The notes under the pieces: model-generated | Database searches by the model: none | The model's input: only the letters and a program-made list of their open reading frames with translations | Told to the model about the DNA's origin: nothing | In this document: one piece after another, positions 26,770 through 35,754 of the stretch | How positions within the stretch are numbered: the first letter of the stretch is position 1 | How the letters are laid out: each line of letters opens with the position of its first letter | Made by a program: the position numbers and the translations under genes | Origin: an uncultured Aquimarina sp. | GTDB lineage: Bacteria; Bacteroidota; Bacteroidia; Flavobacteriales; Flavobacteriaceae | Direction of reading: 5' to 3' | Length of the DNA: 64,000 nt | Assembly: GCA_947502885.1 (NCBI GenBank) | Contig: CANNBP010000009.1 | Location: forward strand, 1 to 64,000

Positions 26770-28896
26770 ATGAATGTCGTTTCTTTTATTGCTAAACAAG
26801 TACCTGTTTCAGAAAAGCAAATAACAAAAACAGTGGCCCTTTTAGAAGAGGGAGCTACAATTCCGTTTATTTCAAGATACCGTAAAGAGGCTACAGGAGA
26901 TCTTGACGAAGTTGCTATTGGAGAAATTGTAAAATGTAAAACTGCTTTTGAAGCATTACAAAAAAGAAAAGAGAGTGTACTAGCTACTATTAAAGAACAA
27001 GGTGTACTAACTGCCGATTTAGAAAAGCGAATACAAACTGCAGAATCCCTTACACTTGTTGAGGATTTGTATTTGCCCTACAAAAAAAAGCGAAAGACCA
27101 AAGCGAGTGCAGCCAAAGAACAAGGTTTAGAACCTTTGGCAAAGATTATTTTACAACAAAAGGAAGAAGAAATCCTTTTTATAGCTTCTCAATATCTAAA
27201 TGATACGATTACTACAGAAGAGTTAGCATTACAAGGAGCAAGAGATATTATCGCAGAATGGATTAATGAAGATGAAAAGGTAAGAAATGGGTTAAGAAGG
27301 TTGTATCAAAGAAAAGCAACCATCGCCTCTACAGTGATCAAAACTAAAAAAGAAGAAGAAGAAGCACAGAAGTATTTACAATATTTTGATTGGGATGAGC
27401 CACTACATAAATGCCCATCTCACAGATTATTAGCAATATTAAGAGCCGAAAACGAAAAAGTGGTTCGGGTTAAAATTGCGGTTCCAGAAAATGATGCATT
27501 AGACATTATAGATAATGTGATGATCAAAACGAATATAGAGGCTTGCACAGATCAAATGTTTCTTGCAATTTCTGATGCATATAAGCGATTATTGACCCCG
27601 GCACTATCAACAGAAGTACTAAATCAGGCAAAAGAAAAAGCAGATACTAATGCAATAAACGTTTTTGCTCAAAACCTAAAACAATTGTTATTGGCTTCGC
27701 CATTAGGGCAGAAAAGAATACTGGCATTAGATCCTGGTTTTAAGTCGGGTTGTAAAGTTGTTTGTCTAGATAAACAAGGAGACTTGTTACATAATGAAAA
27801 TATCTATCCTCATCCACCACAACGTCAAACTACCGAAGCAATAAAAAAAATACGATCATTAGCAAATGCTTATAAAGTTGAAGCAATAGCTATAGGTAAT
27901 GGTACAGCTGCAAGAGAAACAGAAGCTTTTATCAAAAAAATACCATTTGATAATCCTGTTCAAGTGTTTATGGTAAACGAAAGCGGAGCATCTGTATATT
28001 CGGCATCAAAAGTAGCCAGAGCAGAGTTTCCTGACTATGATGTTACCGTTCGAGGAGCAGTATCTATCGGAAGAAGATTGGCGGATCCATTAGCAGAATT
28101 AGTAAAAATCGACCCAAAAGCAATAGGAGTAGGTCAATACCAACATGATGTAGATCAAAATAAGCTTAAAAATGAATTGGATACGGTTGTGATGAGTTGT
28201 GTAAACAGCGTCGGGATAAATGTTAATACAGCTAGTGTTCCTTTGTTAAGTTATGTTTCTGGGATAGGAGAAAAGTTGGCAGAAAATATAGTGGCCTATC
28301 GATCAGAGAACGGAGCGTTGAAATCACGCCAAGAGTTAAAGAAAGTCCCTAGACTAGGTGGAAAAGCATTTGAACAAGCAGCAGCCTTTTTAAGAATTGC
28401 TAGTCCTAAAAATCCACTTGATAACTCTGCTGTGCATCCAGAACGTTATCAGTTGGTTTCTAAAATGGCAAAAGAAGTAGGGGTGCCTATAAGTGATTTG
28501 ATAGGGAACAAAGAAGCTATTACCAAAATTAATTTACAACGTTATATTACCGATGAGGTAGGGTTACCTACCTTAACAGATATAGTTAAGGAATTAGAAA
28601 AACCAGGTGTTGATCCTAGAAAAAAAGTAATGGTTTTTGAATTTGATCCTAATGTAAAGACAATAAATGATGTTAAAACAGGAATGAAATTACCAGGAAT
28701 TGTAAACAATATCACCAATTTTGGTTGTTTTGTCGATATAGGAATAAAAGAAAGTGGATTGATACATATTTCAAAACTAGCAAATGAATTTATTAGTGAT
28801 GTTAACGCGGTTGTACAGTTACATCAACATCTTATGGTTACAGTAATAGAAGTAGATATACCTAGAAAGAGAATTCAGTTGTCACTTATTGATTAA
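26770..28896 (+). CDS. tex: Tex-family RNA-binding transcription accessory protein
   Basis: The product has 708 residues, near the family's usual length. The N-terminal helical Tex domain begins with VALLEEGATIPFISRYRKEA and LVEDLYLPYKKKRKTKA. The YqgF-like RNase H fold follows near residue 320 (RILALDPGFKSGCKVVCLD) with VNESGASVYSASKVARAEFP. Helix-hairpin-helix motifs are near 490-550 (VSGIGEKLAENIVAYRSENG, VPRLGGKAFEQAAAFLRI). The C-terminal S1 domain is near 635-708 (VNNITNFGCFVDIGIKESGL, LIHISKL). Tex binds nucleic acid and affects transcription and stress tolerance in other bacteria. It has its own terminator and appears monocistronic. Confidence 0.97.
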   Translation: MNVVSFIAKQVPVSEKQITKTVALLEEGATIPFISRYRKEATGDLDEVAIGEIVKCKTAFEALQKRKESVLATIKEQGVLTADLEKRIQTAESLTLVEDLYLPYKKKRKTKASAAKEQGLEPLAKIILQQKEEEILFIASQYLNDTITTEELALQGARDIIAEWINEDEKVRNGLRRLYQRKATIASTVIKTKKEEEEAQKYLQYFDWDEPLHKCPSHRLLAILRAENEKVVRVKIAVPENDALDIIDNVMIKTNIEACTDQMFLAISDAYKRLLTPALSTEVLNQAKEKADTNAINVFAQNLKQLLLASPLGQKRILALDPGFKSGCKVVCLDKQGDLLHNENIYPHPPQRQTTEAIKKIRSLANAYKVEAIAIGNGTAARETEAFIKKIPFDNPVQVFMVNESGASVYSASKVARAEFPDYDVTVRGAVSIGRRLADPLAELVKIDPKAIGVGQYQHDVDQNKLKNELDTVVMSCVNSVGINVNTASVPLLSYVSGIGEKLAENIVAYRSENGALKSRQELKKVPRLGGKAFEQAAAFLRIASPKNPLDNSAVHPERYQLVSKMAKEVGVPISDLIGNKEAITKINLQRYITDEVGLPTLTDIVKELEKPGVDPRKKVMVFEFDPNVKTINDVKTGMKLPGIVNNITNFGCFVDIGIKESGLIHISKLANEFISDVNAVVQLHQHLMVTVIEVDIPRKRIQLSLID

Positions 28897-28920
28897 TAAA
28901 ACCAAAGATGGCAGTATAAA

Positions 28921-28952
28921 AAAACCCAACTTACTAAAGTTGGGTTTTGTTT
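28921..28952. terminator. Terminator between convergent tex and tatA
   Basis: A perfect 12-bp stem (28921-28932 with 28937-28948) has a four-base loop, A-rich on the left and T-rich on the right. It can serve tex on the plus strand and tatA on the minus strand. Confidence 0.88.
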
Positions 28953-28970
28953 TATGTTTTGAATCAAAGA

Positions 28971-29165
28971 TTATTTTTTTTCATCAATTTTAGGGTCTTC
29001 TTCTTCTTTAGAAGCATCTTTAAATTCTTTAATACCACTTCCTAGGCCTCTCATTAATTCAGGAATTTTCTTTCCTCCAAATAAAAGTAAAACAATTGCT
29101 ACAATTAATGCAATTTGCCAAGGGCCAATCATTCCTAAAAATATACTGGATAACATCATGATCAT
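28971..29165 (-). CDS. tatA: Twin-arginine translocase TatA/TatE family subunit
   Basis: The product has 64 residues. One membrane helix (IGPWQIALIVAIVLLLFGG) is followed by the conserved hinge and amphipathic helix (GGKKIPELMRGLGSGIKEFK) and an acidic/basic tail. TatA oligomers form the protein-conducting part of the Tat pathway for folded proteins. Three nearby ATG codons (29165, 29159, 29156) make the exact start uncertain. No tatC is adjacent. The overlapping reverse ORF 29059-29343 is not coding. Confidence 0.92.
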   Translation of the reverse strand: MIMMLSSIFLGMIGPWQIALIVAIVLLLFGGKKIPELMRGLGSGIKEFKDASKEEEDPKIDEKK

Positions 29166-29532
29166 AATAATTAGGGTACAAAGTTAGCAAGAAATGATGA
29201 AACACCATGAAATTATAGATCAAAAAACAATTTAGGGGCGATATGGATATGATTTTAACAAAATTTATGTATGAAAACTTCAAAATGAGAGTTTTCTGTA
29301 GTATAAAATGAAATAAAGGAGATGCATTTTTTATTGAATGCATATAAAGGCTAATTTTTGAAGATAAGGTAAAATCTAGATGTTTTGTCTAAATCAAAAC
29401 CCTGTATTTTGATATCAGTAGATTATGTATATTTGCGATTATTGATGTTATTTTAATGACATTTCTTAGATAGGATATCTTATATCGTAGAGTTAAGTCT
29501 TTAAACACATGTAAAAATACATGATGTAAACT
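29166..29532. other. Intergenic region between divergent tatA and the M23 peptidase gene
   Basis: This stretch of 367 bp contains no supported gene. It must carry the promoters of both divergent genes; the only candidate I can point to is at 29407-29435. No further structure was found. Confidence 0.6.
29407..29435 (+). promoter_or_regulatory. Candidate Bacteroidota promoter for the M23 peptidase gene
   Basis: TTTTG (29407-29411) and TATATTTG (29428-29435, TAnnTTTG) are separated by 16 bp, slightly closer than the usual spacing. The ATG lies about 100 bp downstream. Confidence 0.4.
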
Positions 29533-30402
29533 ATGGCAAAAAAGAAAAAAGAGCAAAAAAAAATAACCAGAAAACTTCTTAATAAGTATCGTCTGGTCAT
29601 TCTTAATGAAGATACTTTTGAAGAACGAATATCTTTTAAACTTAATCGGCTCAATGTTTTTGTTATGGTTTCTATTACTTCTATAGTGTTGGTAGCAGGA
29701 ACTATATTTTTAATTGCATTTACGCCATTAAGAGAGTATATACCGGGATATTCATCTACTTCATTAAACTTAAAGGCAACAAGATTGGTAACGACTACTG
29801 ATTCTCTTGAGTCTGTGATAAGTGTAAACCAGCAGTATTATGCCTCGATTAAGAAAGTGCTTAAAGGTGATGTGAAAACTGTTGAGTTTGATGTTGATTC
29901 TGCAGTACAATCCCAAAAACTAAATCCAGAAGAGATTGATTTAAAACCCTCAGAAGAGGACATTTTATTAAGAGAAGAAGTATCTAAAGAAGATAAATAT
30001 AACCTCTTTGAGAGTGAAAAATTAAACTCAGACTTTTCCTTATTTCCACCAGTAAAAGGTAATATTACGTCTACTTATAACATTAATGAAAAGCATTATG
30101 GAATCGATATAGCTGTTCCAAAAGATACGCCTGTTAAAGCAGCTTCTTCTGGCACAGTGATTTTTGCAGAATGGACTGCTGAAACTGGACATGTAATTAT
30201 TCTTAAACACAGAAACAATTTGCTTACGGTATATAAACATAACGCCTCTTTGACCAAGCAACAAGGTGAGCAGGTAAGAGCGGGGCAGGTTATAGCGACT
30301 GCTGGCTCTACAGGAGAATTGTCTACAGGCCCACATGTACATTTTGAATTATGGAGAGATGGATACCCTACAGATCCTGTAAACTTTATTGATTTTGAAT
30401 AA
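29533..30402 (+). CDS. M23 family metallopeptidase, membrane-anchored
   Basis: The product has 289 residues. It has a very basic N-terminus (MAKKKKEQKKITRKLLNKYR), one membrane segment at ~42-64, a periplasmic stalk of ~110 residues, then a LytM/M23 domain from ~170. The zinc and catalytic residues are visible: H188 and D192 in KHYGIDIAVP, and H268/H270 in GPHVHFELW. The enzyme is expected to cut peptide bridges in peptidoglycan, possibly as a cell-division or cell-shape factor, though some homologues act as activators. All four residues are intact, so activity is likely. The 100 bp behind it holds an imperfect inverted repeat. Confidence 0.92.
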   Translation: MAKKKKEQKKITRKLLNKYRLVILNEDTFEERISFKLNRLNVFVMVSITSIVLVAGTIFLIAFTPLREYIPGYSSTSLNLKATRLVTTTDSLESVISVNQQYYASIKKVLKGDVKTVEFDVDSAVQSQKLNPEEIDLKPSEEDILLREEVSKEDKYNLFESEKLNSDFSLFPPVKGNITSTYNINEKHYGIDIAVPKDTPVKAASSGTVIFAEWTAETGHVIILKHRNNLLTVYKHNASLTKQQGEQVRAGQVIATAGSTGELSTGPHVHFELWRDGYPTDPVNFIDFE

Positions 30403-30437
30403 TTGATATAAAAATCACAATAAATAACATATTTTTA

Positions 30438-30477
30438 GTACTGTCTAACTATTATATATAGTATGAGATAGTAGTAC
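30438..30477. repeat. Imperfect inverted repeat downstream of the M23 gene
   Basis: The end arms GTACT and AGTAC, and an inner ACTAT/ATAGT pair, form an interrupted hairpin between the M23 and GH3 genes. There is no clear T run, so a terminator role is doubtful. Confidence 0.35.
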
Positions 30478-30502
30478 CATTGATCAAACTTGAATTAAAT
30501 AA

Positions 30503-32002
30503 ATGTCTTTAAAAACATTAGGAGCAAAAGTATTTGCTAAACGCATTCGAAAAAAAATTAATAAATGGGCAGTTAATCCTGTGAAAACTCAAGAAAAGGT
30601 TTTTCATAACTTAATTAATTCTGCCAGTGATACAGCATTTGGCAAGGATCATAATTTTGAGAACATAAAAACATTTTCTGATTTTGCCCAAAATGTACCC
30701 ATTCGGGATTATGAAGGGTTAAAGAAGTATGTGAATCGTGTTGTTGATGGTGAACAAAATATACTATGGCCTGGTAAACCATTGTATTTTGCAAAAACTT
30801 CGGGAACGACTAGTGGGGCCAAATACATACCACTTACCAAAGAATCTATGCCAACACATATTCGAGCTGCAAGAAATGCAATTTTATGTTATATAGCAGA
30901 AAGCGGAAACACAAATTTTGTTGACGGTAAAATGATATTTCTTCAAGGAAGCCCAGAGATGGATAAAAAGAATGGCATACTAGTAGGTAGATTGTCTGGA
31001 ATTGTTGCACACTACGTTCCGAAATATCTTCAGAAAAATAGAATGCCAAGTTGGGAAACCAATTGTATAGAGGACTGGGAAAATAAAGTAGATGCCATTG
31101 TAGAAGAAACTGTTAATGAAAACATGACAGTAATAAGTGGTATACCACCATGGGTACAGATGTACTTTGAAAAACTACAACAGAAAACAAATAAAACTAT
31201 TGGAGAACTATTTAAAGGGTTTGAATTGTTTATATATGGAGGTGTAAATTTTGAACCGTATAAAAGAACTTTTGAAAAACTAATAGGTAGAAAGGTAGCA
31301 GGTATAGAATTATACCCTGCTTCTGAAGGTTTTTTTGCATTTCAGGATATGCAAAATGAAAAGGGTATGTTGTTACAATTGGATTCTGGAATGTTTTATG
31401 AGTTTATTAAGGCTGATGAATTTTTTGAAGAGAATCCAAAAAGGTTAACTATTGGAGAAGTAGAGAAGGGTATAAACTACGTAATGTTAATTTCGACAAA
31501 TGCAGGCTTATGGGCTTATAATGTTGGCGATACAGTTATGTTTACCAATACATCACCATATAGAATAATCGTTTCAGGAAGAATAAAACATTTTATATCA
31601 GCTTTTGGAGAACATGTGATTGGTAAAGAAGTTGATCAGGCAATTAAAGAGGCATCAGAAACTACGGGTACATTAATAAACGATTTTACAGTAGCACCAC
31701 AAGTAAATCCAGATCAAGGTGGATTACCATATCATGAATGGTTTATAGAGTTTAAAGAAACTCCTGATAATCTAGAAAAATTGGTCATAGAAATTGATAA
31801 TTCATTGAGAAAACAGAATTCATACTATAATGATTTAATCGATGGTAAGATCCTAAGTACATTAAAAATAACTCAAGTTCCTCAAGATGGATTCAAAAAC
31901 TATATGAAGTCAGTTGGTAAATTAGGAGGTCAAAATAAATTACCAAGGCTTTCAAATGATAGAAATATTGCAGATGCTCTCGTAGCTATGATAGACAAAT
32001 AA
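30503..32002 (+). CDS. GH3 auxin-responsive promoter family protein (acyl-adenylating enzyme family)
   Basis: The product has 499 residues. The ATP-binding motif of the family is present (FAKTSGTTSGAKYIPLT), as are SGIPPWVQMYFEKL, YGGVNFEPYKRTF, ELYPASEGFFAFQD and INYVMLISTNAGLWAYNVGD, followed by VSGRIKHFISAFGEHV. In plants, GH3 enzymes join amino acids to carboxylic acid hormones through an acyl-adenylate; bacterial members have no settled substrate. All adenylation motifs look intact. It is followed after 22 bp by a gene of unknown function, with which it probably forms an operon. Confidence 0.9.
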   Translation: MSLKTLGAKVFAKRIRKKINKWAVNPVKTQEKVFHNLINSASDTAFGKDHNFENIKTFSDFAQNVPIRDYEGLKKYVNRVVDGEQNILWPGKPLYFAKTSGTTSGAKYIPLTKESMPTHIRAARNAILCYIAESGNTNFVDGKMIFLQGSPEMDKKNGILVGRLSGIVAHYVPKYLQKNRMPSWETNCIEDWENKVDAIVEETVNENMTVISGIPPWVQMYFEKLQQKTNKTIGELFKGFELFIYGGVNFEPYKRTFEKLIGRKVAGIELYPASEGFFAFQDMQNEKGMLLQLDSGMFYEFIKADEFFEENPKRLTIGEVEKGINYVMLISTNAGLWAYNVGDTVMFTNTSPYRIIVSGRIKHFISAFGEHVIGKEVDQAIKEASETTGTLINDFTVAPQVNPDQGGLPYHEWFIEFKETPDNLEKLVIEIDNSLRKQNSYYNDLIDGKILSTLKITQVPQDGFKNYMKSVGKLGGQNKLPRLSNDRNIADALVAMIDK

Positions 32003-32024
32003 CTTATATTTGTTACGAAAATAT

Positions 32025-33722
32025 ATGGCAAATTTAAAAAGACAAGGAAGAACCAGGGCTCAAGAAAGTTCGAGCGCTATAGAGCGTATGTATATTACTA
32101 TGAGACACCTTTTTAACAGAGGGTTTTATAAGCCTATGGGTGTTTCTGGGGATACGCTAAGAGAAGCGTTGTTAATTCTTCGTCCAGAAATCTATGGTTC
32201 TGTTGCCGAAGAAAAAGTAGAACTTAATGGGCTACTTTATGTGATCGATCGTTTACCATTCGGAATTGAAGAGTGTAGTTATATCAATCTTACTAGTGAA
32301 GAAGGATATAAAAACTCACATTTTAAGGCAATTGTTCCACCAAAAAGACGCAGAAATTGCTACCGAATAGATGAAGAACAAATGAATATCGAGATTACTC
32401 GTGGTCGATCTGAAATCTATGATATCTTAACACATCTTACTTTTTTATTTATCGAATCACATAAGATTATGAAACGTGTGGTGATCAATGAACAAGGCAG
32501 TGTAACAAGAGATTGGCAAAAACTAGAAAAGGCGGTTCTATCAAAGAAAGACTTAACCAAAGCAGAAAGAGAAGTTGCACTAACACATACCGCAAATATT
32601 TTAGGAAGGACTTTTGAAGAAGTCTCATCGGTATATGATGACTTTTCCTGTTTAGAAAATAAAGAACGGTTTTTGGATATTATCTATTGGCTAGGTAAAT
32701 TGGCGATAAATGAATCTATAGACGATAAAAAACGATTAGTTTCTTTTAGTCCAGTGCTAAGAGAAAGATTAGGTCATCATATTCATGGTGAAATCTGGGC
32801 AAATACAATTAAAAATAGACTTGAAGAATTAGACCTTCTTCATCGACCTATTCATATCATCAGTGCTAATATGCATAGTGTTATGAACACACTATATGTA
32901 CCTATAGCCTTAAAAACTGAATTAAAAACTAAGAGTGCATTTGAGATTTATGAGCTACTTAGTGAAGATAAGAATGAACGTTTAAGAGCAAAAGTTCGAA
33001 AATCAGCACAACAATACGGGATGACCTATATAGAGGATGAAAGTGGTGCTAATATTAATGTTCAACTATTTGATACAGCTAAGTGCAAAAGTGGTACTTA
33101 TGCAAACTTGATTAGTAAGGTTAAGGATCAAGATAAGCCTGTAATCATAGTTATGGATTATGCTTTTGGAGAACAAGCGTATGAAACAATGGATGAATTG
33201 TTAAAGCCTTATATCAATACTTTAGGAGAAAAAACTCATATCAATGTTAAGTCAATTTCATTGATGGGTAAAGCAGGAATTTTGGAAGGCGGTAAAGGGG
33301 ATATCATGATACCTTCGGCCCATGTTTTTGAAGGAACTGCGGATAATTATCCATTCGATAATCAACTTACTAAAAATGAATTAGAAGGACATGGTATTGA
33401 CATCTATGATGGAGCCATGATCACCGTTTTAGGAACATCATTGCAAAATAGAGATATTTTAAAGTTTTTCCATGATTCGACCTGGAATGTGATAGGTCTT
33501 GAGATGGAAGGAGCGCATTATCAAAAAGCAATACAATCAGCCTCAAAGTTAAGAGGAAGTATAAGCCCCGACGTAAAAGTAAGGTACGCTTATTATGCTT
33601 CAGATAACCCTTTAGAAACAGGAAGTACCTTGGCATCAGGAGGATTAGGCACAACAGGGGTAAAGCCTACTTATTTAATAACGGAAAAAATAATAGAACA
33701 AATATTTAAAGAAAGATACTAA
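32025..33722 (+). CDS. Conserved protein of unknown function with nucleoside-phosphorylase-like C-terminus
   Basis: I place the start at the ATG at 32025 (MANLKRQGRTRAQESSSAIE, 565 residues); the frame extends to a TTG at 32010, which is less likely. It resembles a Bacteroidota-restricted family I recall as DUF6909. Residues ~1-300 are mostly helical. The C-terminal ~250 residues contain VIIVMDYAFGEQAYETMDEL and GLEMEGAHYQKAI; the MEGA pattern recalls the nucleoside-binding Met-Glu of purine/uridine phosphorylases. YASDNPLETGSTLASGG follows. A phosphorylase-like fold is therefore possible but unproven. It is 22 bp behind the GH3 gene and 3 bp before the first Wzz-like gene. Confidence 0.7.
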   Translation: MANLKRQGRTRAQESSSAIERMYITMRHLFNRGFYKPMGVSGDTLREALLILRPEIYGSVAEEKVELNGLLYVIDRLPFGIEECSYINLTSEEGYKNSHFKAIVPPKRRRNCYRIDEEQMNIEITRGRSEIYDILTHLTFLFIESHKIMKRVVINEQGSVTRDWQKLEKAVLSKKDLTKAEREVALTHTANILGRTFEEVSSVYDDFSCLENKERFLDIIYWLGKLAINESIDDKKRLVSFSPVLRERLGHHIHGEIWANTIKNRLEELDLLHRPIHIISANMHSVMNTLYVPIALKTELKTKSAFEIYELLSEDKNERLRAKVRKSAQQYGMTYIEDESGANINVQLFDTAKCKSGTYANLISKVKDQDKPVIIVMDYAFGEQAYETMDELLKPYINTLGEKTHINVKSISLMGKAGILEGGKGDIMIPSAHVFEGTADNYPFDNQLTKNELEGHGIDIYDGAMITVLGTSLQNRDILKFFHDSTWNVIGLEMEGAHYQKAIQSASKLRGSISPDVKVRYAYYASDNPLETGSTLASGGLGTTGVKPTYLITEKIIEQIFKERY

Positions 33723-33725
33723 TTT

Positions 33726-34733
33726 ATGAGTAACGAAAATCCAAACGACGAAATTGATTTATTGCGAATTTTTGGCGCATTCAAGAGAGGGTTTAGAAAT
33801 TTTCTAAGAGGAATTTTTTCTATTATTTCTTTTTATAAGAAAAAAGTAGTTCTATTCCTTATTTTATTGATTGTTGGAGGTGTCTCCGGTTATTTCATTG
33901 ATCAAAACCAAGACACCAAAAACTATTATATTCAAGAAGTTGTTCTAGAACCAAAATATAATAGCACAAAATATATTTATGATTTTATAGAAGAGTTTGA
34001 AACTAATCTGAAAGATGTTGCATTCCTTAAAAAAATAGGTTTAACCTCAGAGGAGGCTGCTAGTATAAAGGAGATCGATATTGTTCCTTTGGTTAAAGGG
34101 ACGGATGTACTTGATAACTTGGGAGAAAGATATGAGGATGGAGAGTTTTTTAAAGATGTAATGGAAGCCTATGATAAAAATCAGGTAGAGGAAGAGAAGT
34201 ATAGGGATTTCTATAGACATCATAAATTATCGTTGATTTTCAATGCAAATAATGACAAGGTTAAAAACACTACTAAATCAATTTTGAATTATTTGAAATC
34301 AAACAGTTATTATAAAGAAGTAGTAAGTTTGACTTTAGAGCAAGGAAAGAACAGTTTAGAGCAAAATAAAAAATCGCTGGAGTTTATAAATGAGTATTTA
34401 ACAAACTTAGGTAAAAGGCCTTCAGCAGCCAAAGGAGAAGTTGTAGTATATACTGTTGACAAAGATTCTGATGATGTTCCGACGGTTACAATTGCGTCAT
34501 TATTAAAACAAAAAGAAGATTTAATACAAAAAATTAATGAGAAAGAAAGGATTTTAAGGTTGGATAAAGAAGTGTTTTCTATTGTAAATAACAGTGGGAT
34601 TATTGCTAAAAAGAAGGAGTTATTGAGTAGAGTATTATTTTTAATTCCATTAGGGCTTGTTAGTCTAGTTTCTTTCTTCTATTTGTTGAGATATATATCA
34701 AGGTCTGCGACTAGATTTGTAAATGAAGAATAG
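33726..34733 (+). CDS. Wzz-like polysaccharide chain-length or co-polymerase protein (paralogue 1)
   Basis: The product has 335 residues with the topology of Wzz proteins: an amphipathic N-terminus (NDEIDLLRIFGAFKRGF), a first membrane segment at ~40-58 (VVLFLILLIVGGVSGYF), a large periplasmic domain with coiled-coil stretches, and a second membrane segment at ~303-323. I see no strong Wzz signature, so the assignment rests on topology, context and similarity to the gene at 38561. It would set glycan chain length in the inner membrane. It opens the polysaccharide locus, 3 bp after the preceding gene. Confidence 0.65.
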   Translation: MSNENPNDEIDLLRIFGAFKRGFRNFLRGIFSIISFYKKKVVLFLILLIVGGVSGYFIDQNQDTKNYYIQEVVLEPKYNSTKYIYDFIEEFETNLKDVAFLKKIGLTSEEAASIKEIDIVPLVKGTDVLDNLGERYEDGEFFKDVMEAYDKNQVEEEKYRDFYRHHKLSLIFNANNDKVKNTTKSILNYLKSNSYYKEVVSLTLEQGKNSLEQNKKSLEFINEYLTNLGKRPSAAKGEVVVYTVDKDSDDVPTVTIASLLKQKEDLIQKINEKERILRLDKEVFSIVNNSGIIAKKKELLSRVLFLIPLGLVSLVSFFYLLRYISRSATRFVNEE

Positions 34734-34775
34734 TTAATAACGTTAGGTGTTTATTTAAATTAAAAATTCTTGTTC

Positions 34776-35750
34776 ATGTTGTACCCATTAAAATTTCAAC
34801 CGATTCTAAAAGAAAAAATTTGGGGAGGAAATAAGTTAAGAACGTATCTTAATAAACCAGATTCTGAAGAAAATATTGGTGAGAGCTGGGAAATATCAAC
34901 AGTTGAAAATAATATTTCTATTGTCTTAAATGGTGAGCTTAAAGGACAAAAGCTCGATACTCTTATTCAAGAGTATAAAGAAGAAATTCTAGGAGAAAAA
35001 GTATACCAACAATTCGGTAATCAATTTCCCTTATTAATTAAGTTTATTGATGCCAAAAAGGATCTTTCTGTACAGTTGCACCCAAATGATGAATTAGCAA
35101 AAAAGAGACACAACTCTTTTGGCAAAACAGAAATGTGGTATGTGGTACAGGCTGACAAAGATGCACAGTTAATAGTAGGTTTTAAAGAGGATACAACTAA
35201 AGAAGTATATAAAACCTATTTAAAAAAAGGTAAAATAACAGAGCTTCTTAATTTTGAAAATATTTCTCAAGGAGATTGTTATTTTATTAAAGCAGGTACA
35301 ATTCATGCAATTGGAGGAGGTTCATTAATTGCAGAAATACAACAAACCTCTGACATTACGTATAGAGTATATGATTGGGATAGAAAAGATGATGAAGGAA
35401 ATCAAAGAGAGTTGCATACAGAACTTGCTCTCGATGCTTTGGATTATAGTGCAGATAGATCTTTTAAGTTAGAATATGAAAGAAATGAAAATGAGATTAA
35501 TAATGTTATTTCTTCTACCTATTTTACTACAGGGTTTATTGAAACAAAAGGATTCTTTGAAAGGAATTATAGAGGTTTAGATTCATTTAAAGTTTTAATG
35601 TGTATAAAAGGAAAAGGGAAATTGAGCACCGATAATACTTCATTAAATATTGCGTTTGGAGAAACAATCTTAATCCCTTCAAAAATTGAAAATATTAAAA
35701 TTGAAAGCGATGATGATGTATTGCAACTTCTAGAGGTTTATATCAAATAA
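34776..35750 (+). CDS. manA: Type I mannose-6-phosphate isomerase
   Basis: The ATG at 34776 gives 324 residues (MLYPLKFQPILKEKIWGGNK); a TTG two codons upstream is less likely. The protein interconverts mannose-6-phosphate and fructose-6-phosphate. Zinc ligands of type I isomerases are visible: Q-x-H in VQLHPND, Glu in KTEMWYVVQ and His in AGTIHAIGGGS. A catalytic Arg candidate lies in YRVYDWDRKD. It is the short bacterial form of ~320 residues. It sits 4 bp before rfbB, so mannose-6-phosphate entry is transcribed together with rhamnose precursor synthesis. Confidence 0.93.
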   Translation: MLYPLKFQPILKEKIWGGNKLRTYLNKPDSEENIGESWEISTVENNISIVLNGELKGQKLDTLIQEYKEEILGEKVYQQFGNQFPLLIKFIDAKKDLSVQLHPNDELAKKRHNSFGKTEMWYVVQADKDAQLIVGFKEDTTKEVYKTYLKKGKITELLNFENISQGDCYFIKAGTIHAIGGGSLIAEIQQTSDITYRVYDWDRKDDEGNQRELHTELALDALDYSADRSFKLEYERNENEINNVISSTYFTTGFIETKGFFERNYRGLDSFKVLMCIKGKGKLSTDNTSLNIAFGETILIPSKIENIKIESDDDVLQLLEVYIK

Positions 35751-35754
35751 TGAT

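Noticed and set aside
29059..29343. Reverse ORF overlapping tatA
   Set aside because: TatA in another frame is clear, and this frame shows no domain.
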